A stretch of DNA of 64,000 bases from contig PLHW01000075.1 in assembly GCA_003139095.1 (NCBI GenBank), positions 95,123 to 159,122 of the forward strand, written 5' to 3'. The notes under the pieces were generated by a model. It saw nothing but the letters and a program-made list of their open reading frames with translations, did no database searches and was not told the origin of the DNA. Positions 53,295-61,394 of this stretch are shown here, in pieces. Made by a program: the position numbers and the translations under genes. The first letter of the stretch is position 1. Each line of letters begins with the position of its first letter. Source of the stretch: Acidobacteriaceae bacterium. GTDB taxonomy: Bacteria > Acidobacteriota > Terriglobia > Terriglobales > Acidobacteriaceae.

Positions 53295-54539
53295 GTGAAC
53301 GCTGAGATTATTGCCGTTGGGTCGGAGATGCTTACTCCACACCGGCAAGACACCAACTCCCTTTACCTGACGGAGAAGCTGAACGAGTTGGGCGTCGAGG
53401 TGCGCTTTAAGTGCGTGATCGGCGACGACCTGGAGGGCCTGACGGCGGCGGCGAAGCTGGCGATGCGGCGGTCGGACATTATTATTTTTTCCGGCGGACT
53501 TGGCCCTACCGAGGACGACTTGACACGCGAAGCGGTCGCGGAGGCACTCGGACTCGCGCTGCGTCGCGATGCGGAGGTTCTGGCGAAACTGGAAGAACGG
53601 TTTGCCAGGCGCGGGTACAAATTTTCCGCGAACAATGCGAAGCAGGCGGACGTGATTGCCAACGCAGTGGTGCTGCCGAATACGATGGGCACCGCACCGG
53701 GGCAGTGGATCAGCGGGAAGTACGACGGCAAGGACCGCATTTTGATTTTGCTGCCCGGGCCGCCGTATGAGATGAAGGCGCTGGTCGAGGGCGAGTGCAT
53801 TCCGCGGCTGCGGGCGAAGGTCCCGGCACAGCACATTGCGATGCGCACGCTGAAGATGGCGCTGATTCCGGAGTCGCAGGTGGACGCGCGCGTGGCGCCG
53901 ATCTACAAAGCTTACGCGGACGTTGAAACCACGATTCTGGCGGGGGGCGGAGAGATTCAGCTTCACCTGCGGTGCCGAAAAGACACACGGGCAGAAGCCG
54001 AGGCGCGTGTGGAGGAATTGGCCGCGAAGATCGAAGACGAGATGGGGGACGCGATTTTTTCGCGCAAAGGCGAGACGATGGAGCAGATTGTAAGCTACCT
54101 GCTCCAGATGCGCGGCATGACGCTGGCGACGGCGGAGTCGTGCACGGGCGGACTGCTGGCGGAGCGCATTACGTCGGTCAGCGGAAGCTCGCGATATTTT
54201 CTGGGCGGGGCGGTGGTGTACTCGAACGAATTGAAGACCCAGTTTGCCGGCGTTCCGAAGGCGCTGATCGATAAGCATGGGGCGGTGAGCCGCGAGGTGG
54301 CGGCGGCATTGGCGGAGGGGATTCGCAAGCGCTGCCTGTCGAGTTATGGAGTTGGAATTACGGGCGTGGCCGGGCCGGGCGGCGGGACCGAGCAGAAGCC
54401 GGTAGGACTTGTTTATATTGCGCTGGCGGGCGAAGAAGGGACGCAGGTGGTGGAGCGGAATTTTCCGGGGGATCGCCGGCGCATTCGCGAATTTTCCACG
54501 CAGCAGGCGCTGGAGATGATTCGGCGGGCGCTGCTGTGA
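53295..54539 (+). CDS. cinA: CinA-type nicotinamide mononucleotide deamidase / ADP-ribose pyrophosphatase
   Basis: The product is 414 aa. The N-terminal MoaB/MogA-like COG1058 domain (AEIIAVGSEMLTPHRQDTNS, IFSGGLGPTEDDLTRE, LLPGPPYEM) is followed by the C-terminal PF02464 deamidase domain (ATAESCTGGLLAERITSVSGSS, GVGITGVAGPGGGTEQKPVG). CinA proteins recycle NMN from NAD breakdown. It is followed by thpR after 159 bases. The start is GTG 53295. Confidence 0.92.
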   Translation: MNAEIIAVGSEMLTPHRQDTNSLYLTEKLNELGVEVRFKCVIGDDLEGLTAAAKLAMRRSDIIIFSGGLGPTEDDLTREAVAEALGLALRRDAEVLAKLEERFARRGYKFSANNAKQADVIANAVVLPNTMGTAPGQWISGKYDGKDRILILLPGPPYEMKALVEGECIPRLRAKVPAQHIAMRTLKMALIPESQVDARVAPIYKAYADVETTILAGGGEIQLHLRCRKDTRAEAEARVEELAAKIEDEMGDAIFSRKGETMEQIVSYLLQMRGMTLATAESCTGGLLAERITSVSGSSRYFLGGAVVYSNELKTQFAGVPKALIDKHGAVSREVAAALAEGIRKRCLSSYGVGITGVAGPGGGTEQKPVGLVYIALAGEEGTQVVERNFPGDRRRIREFSTQQALEMIRRALL

Positions 54540-54698
54540 CGCCTCTGAACGCGCGCGGCTGACGTTTTGAACGCGGGGATCGCTGCGACCGCTGAGGAAA
54601 TCGGGCGGTTAAGTCGAAACTACATAATAACTGGAATACCGGACGGCACGGGCTGGACGCCCTCGCAACGGCCGGCAGGACACCGACGATCATATCCC

Positions 54699-55319
54699 AT
54701 GCGAATTTTTATTGGCATCGATCTGGATGAGGTTATACGCGGGAAGATTGCGCGCTTTCTGGAGGGCGTCAGCGGGTTTGCGCCGGAGGCGCGATGGGTG
54801 CGGCCGGAATCGCTGCACTTGACTCTAAAATTTATTGGCGAGCAGACGCCGGAGCAGGTCGGGGCGATGACGCAAAAATTGCGCGCCGTGCGCGGCGTGC
54901 CGTTTAACATTGGCTTTTCGGGATATGGATTTTTTCCCAGCGCGAGGGCGCCGCGCGTATTCTGGATTGGAATTCAGGCGGGACCGCAACTGGCGCGACT
55001 GGCCGCGGACATTGACGCAGCGATGGCGGAGCTTGGCATTCGGCGCGAGGAGCGGGAGTTCAGCCCGCATTTGACGCTGGCGCGCGGCGGCGCGCACAGC
55101 GGAGGACGGTCGGGGGATCCGAAGCACCGCAAAGGTGACGGGCCGAATGCGATATTCAGCGTGCTGCAAAAGCGGCTGGCGGCGATGGGTGAAGGCGATA
55201 CACTCAGTTTCGGGAGTATGACCGCGGAAAACTTTATTCTCTACCAGAGCCAGCTTTCGCCGGCGGGATCGAAGTACACGAAGCTGGAACGCTTTGCGCT
55301 GCGGACAGATGCTGGCTAA
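54699..55319 (+). CDS. thpR: RNA 2',3'-cyclic phosphodiesterase ThpR (LigT family)
   Basis: The product is 206 aa from ATG 54699 (MRIFIGIDL is the family N-terminus). It carries both catalytic HxTx motifs (H40-L-T-L, H124-L-T-L). It opens 2',3'-cyclic phosphates on RNA or nucleotides and is a common neighbour of cinA. It is co-oriented with plsY, 48 bases downstream. Confidence 0.88.
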   Translation: MRIFIGIDLDEVIRGKIARFLEGVSGFAPEARWVRPESLHLTLKFIGEQTPEQVGAMTQKLRAVRGVPFNIGFSGYGFFPSARAPRVFWIGIQAGPQLARLAADIDAAMAELGIRREEREFSPHLTLARGGAHSGGRSGDPKHRKGDGPNAIFSVLQKRLAAMGEGDTLSFGSMTAENFILYQSQLSPAGSKYTKLERFALRTDAG

Positions 55320-55367
55320 CGCCGCGCATGAACGCAGCGCTGAATGGCGGCTCGGTCGCCTGACCAA

Positions 55368-56009
55368 ATGAACATTTACCCGTTTTTCATTGCCGCCGCG
55401 CTCGGCTACCTGCTGGGCTCGATTCCGTTCGGATATCTGCTGGTGCGGATGTTCACGGGCGAGGATGTGCGCGCGAGCGGCAGCGGCAACATTGGCGCGA
55501 CCAATGTCGCGCGCAAGTCGCCGGCGCTGGGCATGGCGACGCTGCTGCTGGACGCGTTGAAGGGACTGGCGGCGGTTTATTTGGCGAGCCTGGCATTCGG
55601 CGGGTCGCATCGGCATGTCATCATGACGACGGCGGCGCTGTTTGCGGTGTGCGGGCATCTTTTTCCGGTCTGGCTGAAGTTTCGCGGCGGCAAGGGCGTA
55701 GCGACGAGCCTGGGAGCTTTTGTCCTGATCACTCCGAAAACAATATTGTGCCTCGTGGTGTTGTTTATTCTGCTGGCGGTGGCATTTCGCTACGTTTCGC
55801 TGGGGTCGATTGCGGTGGCGGCGGCATTTCCGCTGCTGGCGTGGGCGCTCGGCGAATATCGCGAACCGGTGGAGCTCGCGATCATCGCACTGGTTTCGGT
55901 GCTGGTGATCTGGAAACACCGGCAGAATATCGGCCGCCTGACTTCGGGAACGGAAGCGCGATTGGGGCGCAAGTTGGGGAGCGCGAACAATTCAGGAGAG
56001 CGCGGATGA
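55368..56009 (+). CDS. plsY: Acyl-phosphate glycerol-3-phosphate acyltransferase PlsY
   Basis: The product is 213 aa and a membrane protein with five or more helices. It has PlsY motifs GSIPFGYLL, SGNIGATNVAR (GxxNAR-type) and KFRGGKGVATSLG. It makes lysophosphatidic acid from acyl-phosphate and glycerol-3-phosphate. ATG 55368 fits the family start; ATG 55344 is possible. Its stop overlaps the gpsA start (ATGA at 56006-56009), and GpsA makes its substrate. Confidence 0.92.
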   Translation: MNIYPFFIAAALGYLLGSIPFGYLLVRMFTGEDVRASGSGNIGATNVARKSPALGMATLLLDALKGLAAVYLASLAFGGSHRHVIMTTAALFAVCGHLFPVWLKFRGGKGVATSLGAFVLITPKTILCLVVLFILLAVAFRYVSLGSIAVAAAFPLLAWALGEYREPVELAIIALVSVLVIWKHRQNIGRLTSGTEARLGRKLGSANNSGERG

Positions 56010-57016
56010 GCCGCGTAGCGGTGATCGGCGCAGGCGCGTGGGGTACGGCCCTCGCGATCGCGCTCGGACGAAAGGGCGGGCATGCCATTCGGCTGTGGGC
56101 GAACGAAGCGGACGTAGTGGAGAGCGTCGCGACGAGGCTCGTCAACGAACGATTTCTTCCCGGATTTGAAATTCCGCAGGCGGTCAAGGCAACGCAGGAT
56201 TTAAATGCGGCCGTGGAGGAAGCTGAGATTGTGGTCAGCGTCATGCCGTCGCAGTATTGCCGCGCGCTGTTTGAGCGCATGGCGCCGATGCTCGGGCCCG
56301 AGGCGCTGCTGGTGAGCTGCACCAAGGGCCTCGAAAACGGGACGCTGCTGCGGATGAGCGAGGTGATCGCGGAGGTTGTGGGCCGGCGTAAGTTCACGCC
56401 GCGAGTGGGCGCGCTGAGCGGACCATCGTTTGCGCGGGAGGTGGCGCGCGGCGATCCGACCGCGGTCACGGTGGCGTCGGAGGATGGCGAACTGGCGCGC
56501 GGGGTGCAGCAGGCGTTCAACAGTTCGCGTTTTCGCGTCTACACGAACGACGACATGATTGGAGTGGAACTCGGCGGTGCGCTGAAAAACGTCATCGCGA
56601 TCGCGGCGGGAGTCTGCGCCGGGCTCGATCTTGGCCACAATTCGGTGGCGGCGCTGATCACGCGAGGACTGGCGGAGATCGCGCGACTGGTGGTGGCCTG
56701 CGGCGGCCGGCTCGACACAATGGCAGGGCTGGCGGGGCTGGGCGACCTGGTGCTGACCTGCACGGGCGACCTTTCGCGCAATCGCAGCGTCGGCATTGAG
56801 CTGGGCAAGGGGCGCAAGCTGCCCGACGTAATTGCGGGCATGCATGGGGCGGTGGCCGAAGGCGTTTTCACGACGAAGGCCGCGGTGGGTCTCGCCCGCA
56901 AGAAGAATATTGAAATGCCGATCACGGAACAGATGTTCGCCATTCTCGAACAGGGGAAAGCGCCGCAACAGGCGATTGAGGAGTTAATGGCGCGGGCGGC
57001 GCGAGCGGAGATTTAG
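56006..57016 (+). CDS. gpsA: NAD(P)-dependent glycerol-3-phosphate dehydrogenase GpsA
   Basis: The product is 336 aa. The Rossmann motif GAGAWGTALA is at 7-16, with CTKGLE, LSGPSFAREVARGDPTAV, the active-site Lys in GGALKNVIAIAAG, and TCTGDLSRNRSVG. It reduces dihydroxyacetone phosphate to glycerol-3-phosphate, the substrate of PlsY. ATG 56006 has AGGAG 7 bases upstream and overlaps plsY. Confidence 0.95.
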   Translation: MSRVAVIGAGAWGTALAIALGRKGGHAIRLWANEADVVESVATRLVNERFLPGFEIPQAVKATQDLNAAVEEAEIVVSVMPSQYCRALFERMAPMLGPEALLVSCTKGLENGTLLRMSEVIAEVVGRRKFTPRVGALSGPSFAREVARGDPTAVTVASEDGELARGVQQAFNSSRFRVYTNDDMIGVELGGALKNVIAIAAGVCAGLDLGHNSVAALITRGLAEIARLVVACGGRLDTMAGLAGLGDLVLTCTGDLSRNRSVGIELGKGRKLPDVIAGMHGAVAEGVFTTKAAVGLARKKNIEMPITEQMFAILEQGKAPQQAIEELMARAARAEI

Positions 57017-57162
57017 CGGGGCTTACGGCTCCGCGTCTTGCTTCTGACCTTGCGGGCTGTTATTTTGTTGCCACCGTCATGGGGAAATGCGTCGATGGGC
57101 AGGCCTCTAGAATCCATCCAAAGCTCATTCTGAGACGTACTTAGGGAGGAAGACAAAGCGGG

Positions 57163-57711
57163 GTGCCGAGCACTGACCACAATGCGGCGGCCTCAGATCT
57201 GGCGCTGGTAACGGCGATCCGGTCGGGCGATCAGGCGGCTATGGCCGCGCTCTATGATCGCTATTCTTCCATCGTTTACTCAGTGGCGCTTCGTGTATTG
57301 CAGGATACGGGCGGGGCCGAGGATGTGTTGCAGGATATTTTTATGCAATTGTGGCGAAATCCTGGGGCGTTCGATGCCAGCCGCGGCAACATGGCGGCGT
57401 GGCTGGCGGTGATTGCCCGCAACCGGGCGATTGACGCGATTCGGCGGCGACGGCCCGAGGAGGATTTCGAGAACGTAGTGGTGTCGGTCGAGCCGGATCT
57501 GGCGTCGGAGGCGGACCGCTCGCGGGCGATGGGCAAGGTGCGTGACGCGTTTGAAACGATGTCTGCGCCGCAGCGGTCGGCCCTGGAGATGGCCTATTTC
57601 GAGGGATTGACGCATGCCGAGATCGCCGAAAAAACGGGCGAGCCGTTGGGCACGATTAAGACTAGGATTCGCACCGGACTGATGTCGTTGCGGAAAGTGT
57701 TGGCTGCATGA
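57163..57711 (+). CDS. ECF-type RNA polymerase sigma factor
   Basis: The product is 182 aa. Region 2 (about 20-95: DQAAMAALYDRYSSIVYSVALRVLQD, VLQDIFMQLWRNPGAFDASRGNMAAWLAVIARNRAIDAIRRRRP) and region 4 (about 125-180: AQRSALEMAYFEGLTHAEIAEKTGEPLGTIKTRIRTGL) are clear. GTG 57163 has GGGAGGA about 13 bases upstream, which is loose. Its end overlaps the anti-sigma start by ATGA. It is probably SigK-like in the ECF set controlled by RskA-type factors. Confidence 0.92.
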   Translation: MPSTDHNAAASDLALVTAIRSGDQAAMAALYDRYSSIVYSVALRVLQDTGGAEDVLQDIFMQLWRNPGAFDASRGNMAAWLAVIARNRAIDAIRRRRPEEDFENVVVSVEPDLASEADRSRAMGKVRDAFETMSAPQRSALEMAYFEGLTHAEIAEKTGEPLGTIKTRIRTGLMSLRKVLAA

Positions 57712-58508
57712 GCGGGCACGAACAATTCGCGGAAGACCTGGCGCTGTACGCGCTGGGGTCGCTCGAGGGCGACGAGCGCACTACGCTTGAGGGACACCTC
57801 GAGACGTGCGCCTCGTGCCGCCGCGAACTGGAAGTTCTGCGCGGCGATCTCAGTCTGATCGCGCTGACGGCGGCGGGTCCGAAGCCTCCGGCGCGCTCGC
57901 GGCAGCGGTTGCTGGCCTCAATCGCGAAGGAGCCACATACGCGGACCGCGCTCTCCGCCGAAACGCAAAGGCCGGTGGCGGCCCGGGCGTTTTCATGGTT
58001 CGGCGCTTTGCGTTGGGCGGCGGCCGCGGCGCTGGTTCTGGTTGTAATTGGATTGCTGCGGCAGAATTCTTCGCTCGGGCGCGATCTGGCGTCGCTCAGG
58101 GCGCAGTTTACGGATCAGGGAGACAAGCTGCGGCAGGCGAACGATGTGGTGGCCACGCTGCTTGATCCGGAGGCGAAGAAAGTCGAACTGGTGGCGGCGG
58201 GAAGCAAACCGCAGCCGCGGGGCAAAGCGATCTATGAGCGGCGCAATCGGAGCCTGATTTTCCTGGCCAGCGACTTGCCGCCGCTGCCGCCGGAGAAAAT
58301 TTATGAGCTCTGGCTCTTCCCTGCCAGCGGCGGCGCGCCCATCGCAGCTGGGCTATTCAAGCCGGACGCACATGGCAGCGCGACGGTGGTGAATCCCCCG
58401 CTGCCGGAGGGCGTGGAGGCAAAGAACTTTGCCGTCACGCTGGAGCCAGAGAGCGGCTCGCACGAAGCGCCGCGTGGGACGGCGGTGATTGTCGGCGCGG
58501 GAGAATAA
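57708..58508 (+). CDS. RskA-type anti-sigma factor
   Basis: The product is 266 aa. The N-terminal zinc anti-sigma motif is H30-x3-C34-x2-C37 (GHLETCASCRREL). A TM helix (about 98-118) follows, then a periplasmic RskA-like domain (IFLASDLPPLPPEKIYELWLFPASGGAP ... NFAVTLEPESGSHEAPRGT). It holds the sigma factor at the inner membrane and is released by an unknown envelope signal. It is translationally coupled to the sigma gene. Confidence 0.88.
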   Translation: MSGHEQFAEDLALYALGSLEGDERTTLEGHLETCASCRRELEVLRGDLSLIALTAAGPKPPARSRQRLLASIAKEPHTRTALSAETQRPVAARAFSWFGALRWAAAAALVLVVIGLLRQNSSLGRDLASLRAQFTDQGDKLRQANDVVATLLDPEAKKVELVAAGSKPQPRGKAIYERRNRSLIFLASDLPPLPPEKIYELWLFPASGGAPIAAGLFKPDAHGSATVVNPPLPEGVEAKNFAVTLEPESGSHEAPRGTAVIVGAGE

Positions 58509-58874
58509 GGCACTGCGCGCATAGTTAATGTTATGGCGATTTATGACCAACTATTCACCTAGCTGCGCGGAGTGGGTCTTGGAGATCATCGCACGTCGGG
58601 ATGTGACCCGCTTCACTGACAGGCCGCCCTCAATGGCGTGCTAATTAATGCGTCCCGCCTCTCCGAAGAGCAGGTCCCACCGTCGTGTGCACACCCCCTG
58701 AGGCGAGTCTCTTTAAACGTCGGCCCCTCTCCCAACTTGCTATCTTGAAGATTCCTGTTCTGGGCTTGGTGGATCGATCAAAACGTTCTCGCTGGCAATG
58801 AAGGTTCGGGAATGACTGGCCGCTCATGATCGACCTCGACCCCGGCCCCGCTTCCGTCCGTATTGGAGGGTTCT
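58509..58874. other. Gap of 366 bases upstream of the FG-GAP/Ig gene
   Basis: No open frame of note, tRNA or hairpin was seen. The region should hold the promoter of the surface protein; GGAGG at 58865-58869 is its ribosome binding site. Confidence 0.5.
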
Positions 58875-61124
58875 ATGAAGCGCAAGCTTAGTGTAATTAC
58901 TCTCTCAGGTGTTGTTATTTCGTTCATCGCAGTTCTGACTTTCTTGATCGCGGCCGTCCTGCTAGCGCAAACATTCGGCGCAGGGCAGACGACTGGGAAG
59001 ACAAACGCCGTGTTGGCTCCGGAGGGGACCTCCGCGTCCGCACAAGCGGAACGCCCGTTAATACCATGGACGGATGGCGCCGGGCGTTTTCCTGTGAGCC
59101 GTCCGCAGGCGAAACGGCGCGGGGCGCGCCCGATGGACTCAACCCCGCCCTTTTTCCTGCCGCCCGTAATCTACAACCCGCTAGGGTATGGCTTTGAGTA
59201 CGTCAGAGTGGCGATTGCGGATGTCAACGGCGACGGTAAACCCGATCTGTTGGTGGCGAACCGCTTCGCCTGCTCGGGTTGCGCCACCGGTTCCGTGGCT
59301 GTGTTGCTGGGCAACGGCGACGGAACGTTCCAACCGGCGGTGGACTACGACTCAGTCGGGTCGGAGACGGAGTCGGTAGTGGTTGCGGATGTGAACGGCG
59401 ACGGCAAGCCGGACATCGTGCTGGGGAATGGGGACTCTGGACCGTCAGTGGCCGTGTTGCTGGGGAATGGTAACGGAACGTTCCAACCGGGGTTGGGCTA
59501 CGAGACGATGGTTGGCGGCACGAACTCGATCGCGGTGGCCGACCTCAACGGCGACGGAAAACTGGACGTAGCGGCATTAGGCACCTGCTACTCCGGCCCG
59601 GGTTGCACGGAGGGCGACGGCGCAATCGCGTTTCTGTGGGGCATTGGCGATGGCACCTTCGAAACGGGTACTCAGGCCTACGATTCAGGGGGAACGCAGG
59701 CGGTTTCGATTGCGGTCGCCGATGTGAACCGCGACGGTAAGCCCGACTTGGTGGTGGCAAATGAGTTTCCGGGTAAAGGCCAAAGCATGGGCTCTGTGGG
59801 AGTGTTGCTGGGCAATGGTGACGGCACCTTTCAGCCGGTGGTCGACTATCCTGTCCGCCAGGCCTTTGACGTAATAATCGCGGATGTGAACGGCGATGGC
59901 AAACCGGACATCCTGGCCGTTAGTGCCGGAGAATGCGTGGTCGTGATGCTGGGCAATGGTGACGGCACCTTCCAGCCGGGCGCTTGCTATGACACCGGGG
60001 GAGATACCGTCGGATTGGCGGTCGGGGATATCAATGGCGACGGTCTTCCCGACATAGTCGCCTCGAATGAAATCGACGGCACCGTAGCTGTGTTGCTGGG
60101 CAACGGCGACGGCACCTTCCAGCCAGCCGTGACCCAAACCTGCAGCGACCCCAGATCCTTGGCGCTGCGGGATCTAAATGGCGACGGCAGGATCGACCTG
60201 GTGGTGGGGTCTTCGGATGGCAGTACTTATCCTCTCGTCGGAGTGATGCTGCACGTCGGAGCCACACCCACAACAACCGCGCTGGTTTCCTCGCTCAATC
60301 CATCGGTGTTCGGGCAATTGGTCCCGTTTACGGCGACAGTGAGCTCCGGGTCAGGCACACCAACCGGAACGGTTGCATTCTTCGATGGCTCAACATTGCT
60401 GGGAAGCGCAACGTTGGCGGCGGGCAGCGGTTCAATCTCGGTTTCGACATTGGGCGGCGGCTCCAACTCGATCACCGCGGTATACCAAGGCTCGCTGAAG
60501 TTCGACAGCGGCGTATCAACCCCAATCCAGCAAGTCGTAAATCCGGCAACAACCACAAGCGCTCTGGCGTCGTCACTGAACCCGGCACTCGTCAAGGACT
60601 CTGTTACTTACACTGCGACGGTAACCAGCCAATATGGTGGAGCAGTCACGGGAACGGTGACGTTCAAGGATGGAGGCTCGACCGTTGCCACGGTGACCAT
60701 GGCAGGCAACCAAGCGGCATACACCACAACATACAAGGTCGCCGGTGTCCACCTGATCACGGCGACATACTCAGGCGATTCGAATAATGTTGGAAGCGTA
60801 TCCCCACCGCTGGCGGAACAGATCAATAACGGAGGCTTCGCCTCAACGACAGTGCTGACCACCTCGGGGTCGCCCTCTCATGTCGGACAGCCGGTGACGT
60901 TCACCGCGACTGTCACGTCAAAACACGGACCCATTCCGGATGGCGAACTGGTGGCCTTCTACGACGGAAAGACCGAGATTGGAACAGACGTCACCGCGCG
61001 TGGCGCGGCGACTTTTACAACCTCCTCGCTGTCCAAAAAAACGCACACCATCAAGGGAACCTACGCCGGGGATGACACGTTTCGAGGGAGCACCGGGTCG
61101 GTGAAACAGGTAGTTGAGAAGTGA
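58875..61124 (+). CDS. Secreted FG-GAP/VCBS repeat protein with three Ig-like domains
   Basis: The product is 749 aa from ATG 58875 with GGAGG upstream. The signal segment VITLSGVVISFIAVLTFLIAAVLLAQT precedes about seven FG-GAP repeats (about 95-450). Each repeat has the calcium-binding DxNGDGxPDxxxxN motif and LLGNGDGTFQP. Three bacterial Ig-like domains follow (about 465-555, 557-650, 655-750; for example FTATVSSGSGTPTGTVAFFDGS, TYTATVTSQYGGAVTGTVTFKDGG, FTATVTSKHGPIPDGELVAFYDG). It is likely an extracellular or surface adhesin-like or filamentous protein. It ends in a clear terminator. Confidence 0.85.
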   Translation: MKRKLSVITLSGVVISFIAVLTFLIAAVLLAQTFGAGQTTGKTNAVLAPEGTSASAQAERPLIPWTDGAGRFPVSRPQAKRRGARPMDSTPPFFLPPVIYNPLGYGFEYVRVAIADVNGDGKPDLLVANRFACSGCATGSVAVLLGNGDGTFQPAVDYDSVGSETESVVVADVNGDGKPDIVLGNGDSGPSVAVLLGNGNGTFQPGLGYETMVGGTNSIAVADLNGDGKLDVAALGTCYSGPGCTEGDGAIAFLWGIGDGTFETGTQAYDSGGTQAVSIAVADVNRDGKPDLVVANEFPGKGQSMGSVGVLLGNGDGTFQPVVDYPVRQAFDVIIADVNGDGKPDILAVSAGECVVVMLGNGDGTFQPGACYDTGGDTVGLAVGDINGDGLPDIVASNEIDGTVAVLLGNGDGTFQPAVTQTCSDPRSLALRDLNGDGRIDLVVGSSDGSTYPLVGVMLHVGATPTTTALVSSLNPSVFGQLVPFTATVSSGSGTPTGTVAFFDGSTLLGSATLAAGSGSISVSTLGGGSNSITAVYQGSLKFDSGVSTPIQQVVNPATTTSALASSLNPALVKDSVTYTATVTSQYGGAVTGTVTFKDGGSTVATVTMAGNQAAYTTTYKVAGVHLITATYSGDSNNVGSVSPPLAEQINNGGFASTTVLTTSGSPSHVGQPVTFTATVTSKHGPIPDGELVAFYDGKTEIGTDVTARGAATFTTSSLSKKTHTIKGTYAGDDTFRGSTGSVKQVVEK

Positions 61125-61180
61125 ATCGAAAACGACGGCGCTCAGTTCCCCTGCGAATCCGTCCGCTGAAATCACTGAAG

Positions 61181-61213
61181 AGCCGCCCGTTGCATGGGCG
61201 GCTTTTCTTTTTT
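61181..61213 (+). terminator. Rho-independent terminator after the FG-GAP/Ig gene
   Basis: AGCCGCCC (61181-61188), loop GTTGCAT, GGGCGGCT (61196-61203), then TTTCTTTTTT (61204-61213): an 8-bp GC stem plus T-run 57 bases after the stop. It is the clearest terminator in the window. Confidence 0.85.
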
Positions 61214-61394
61214 GCATTACCCGGAGTGGTTGCCCGCTACTTGTGTAAACAGTTAGAGCTCATTGACGGCCAACCTTTCGCCGGTGTCGAGCACACGGAC
61301 ACATCCAACCGTCTGACCTCCGCCGTTCGGAGGCCCCAGTAGGTAATATCTGTCGAAGCACGCTTAGCGATCCTACGCCATTTCGGAAGCCGTC

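Noticed and set aside
54825..55919. Minus-strand ORF of 364 aa opposite thpR and plsY
   Set aside because: Gln/Arg/His-rich shadow of two recognised genes.
59185..60180. Regular near-identical DNA repeats that could look like a CRISPR array
   Set aside because: They are in frame, of uneven spacing and encode FG-GAP calcium-binding motifs.
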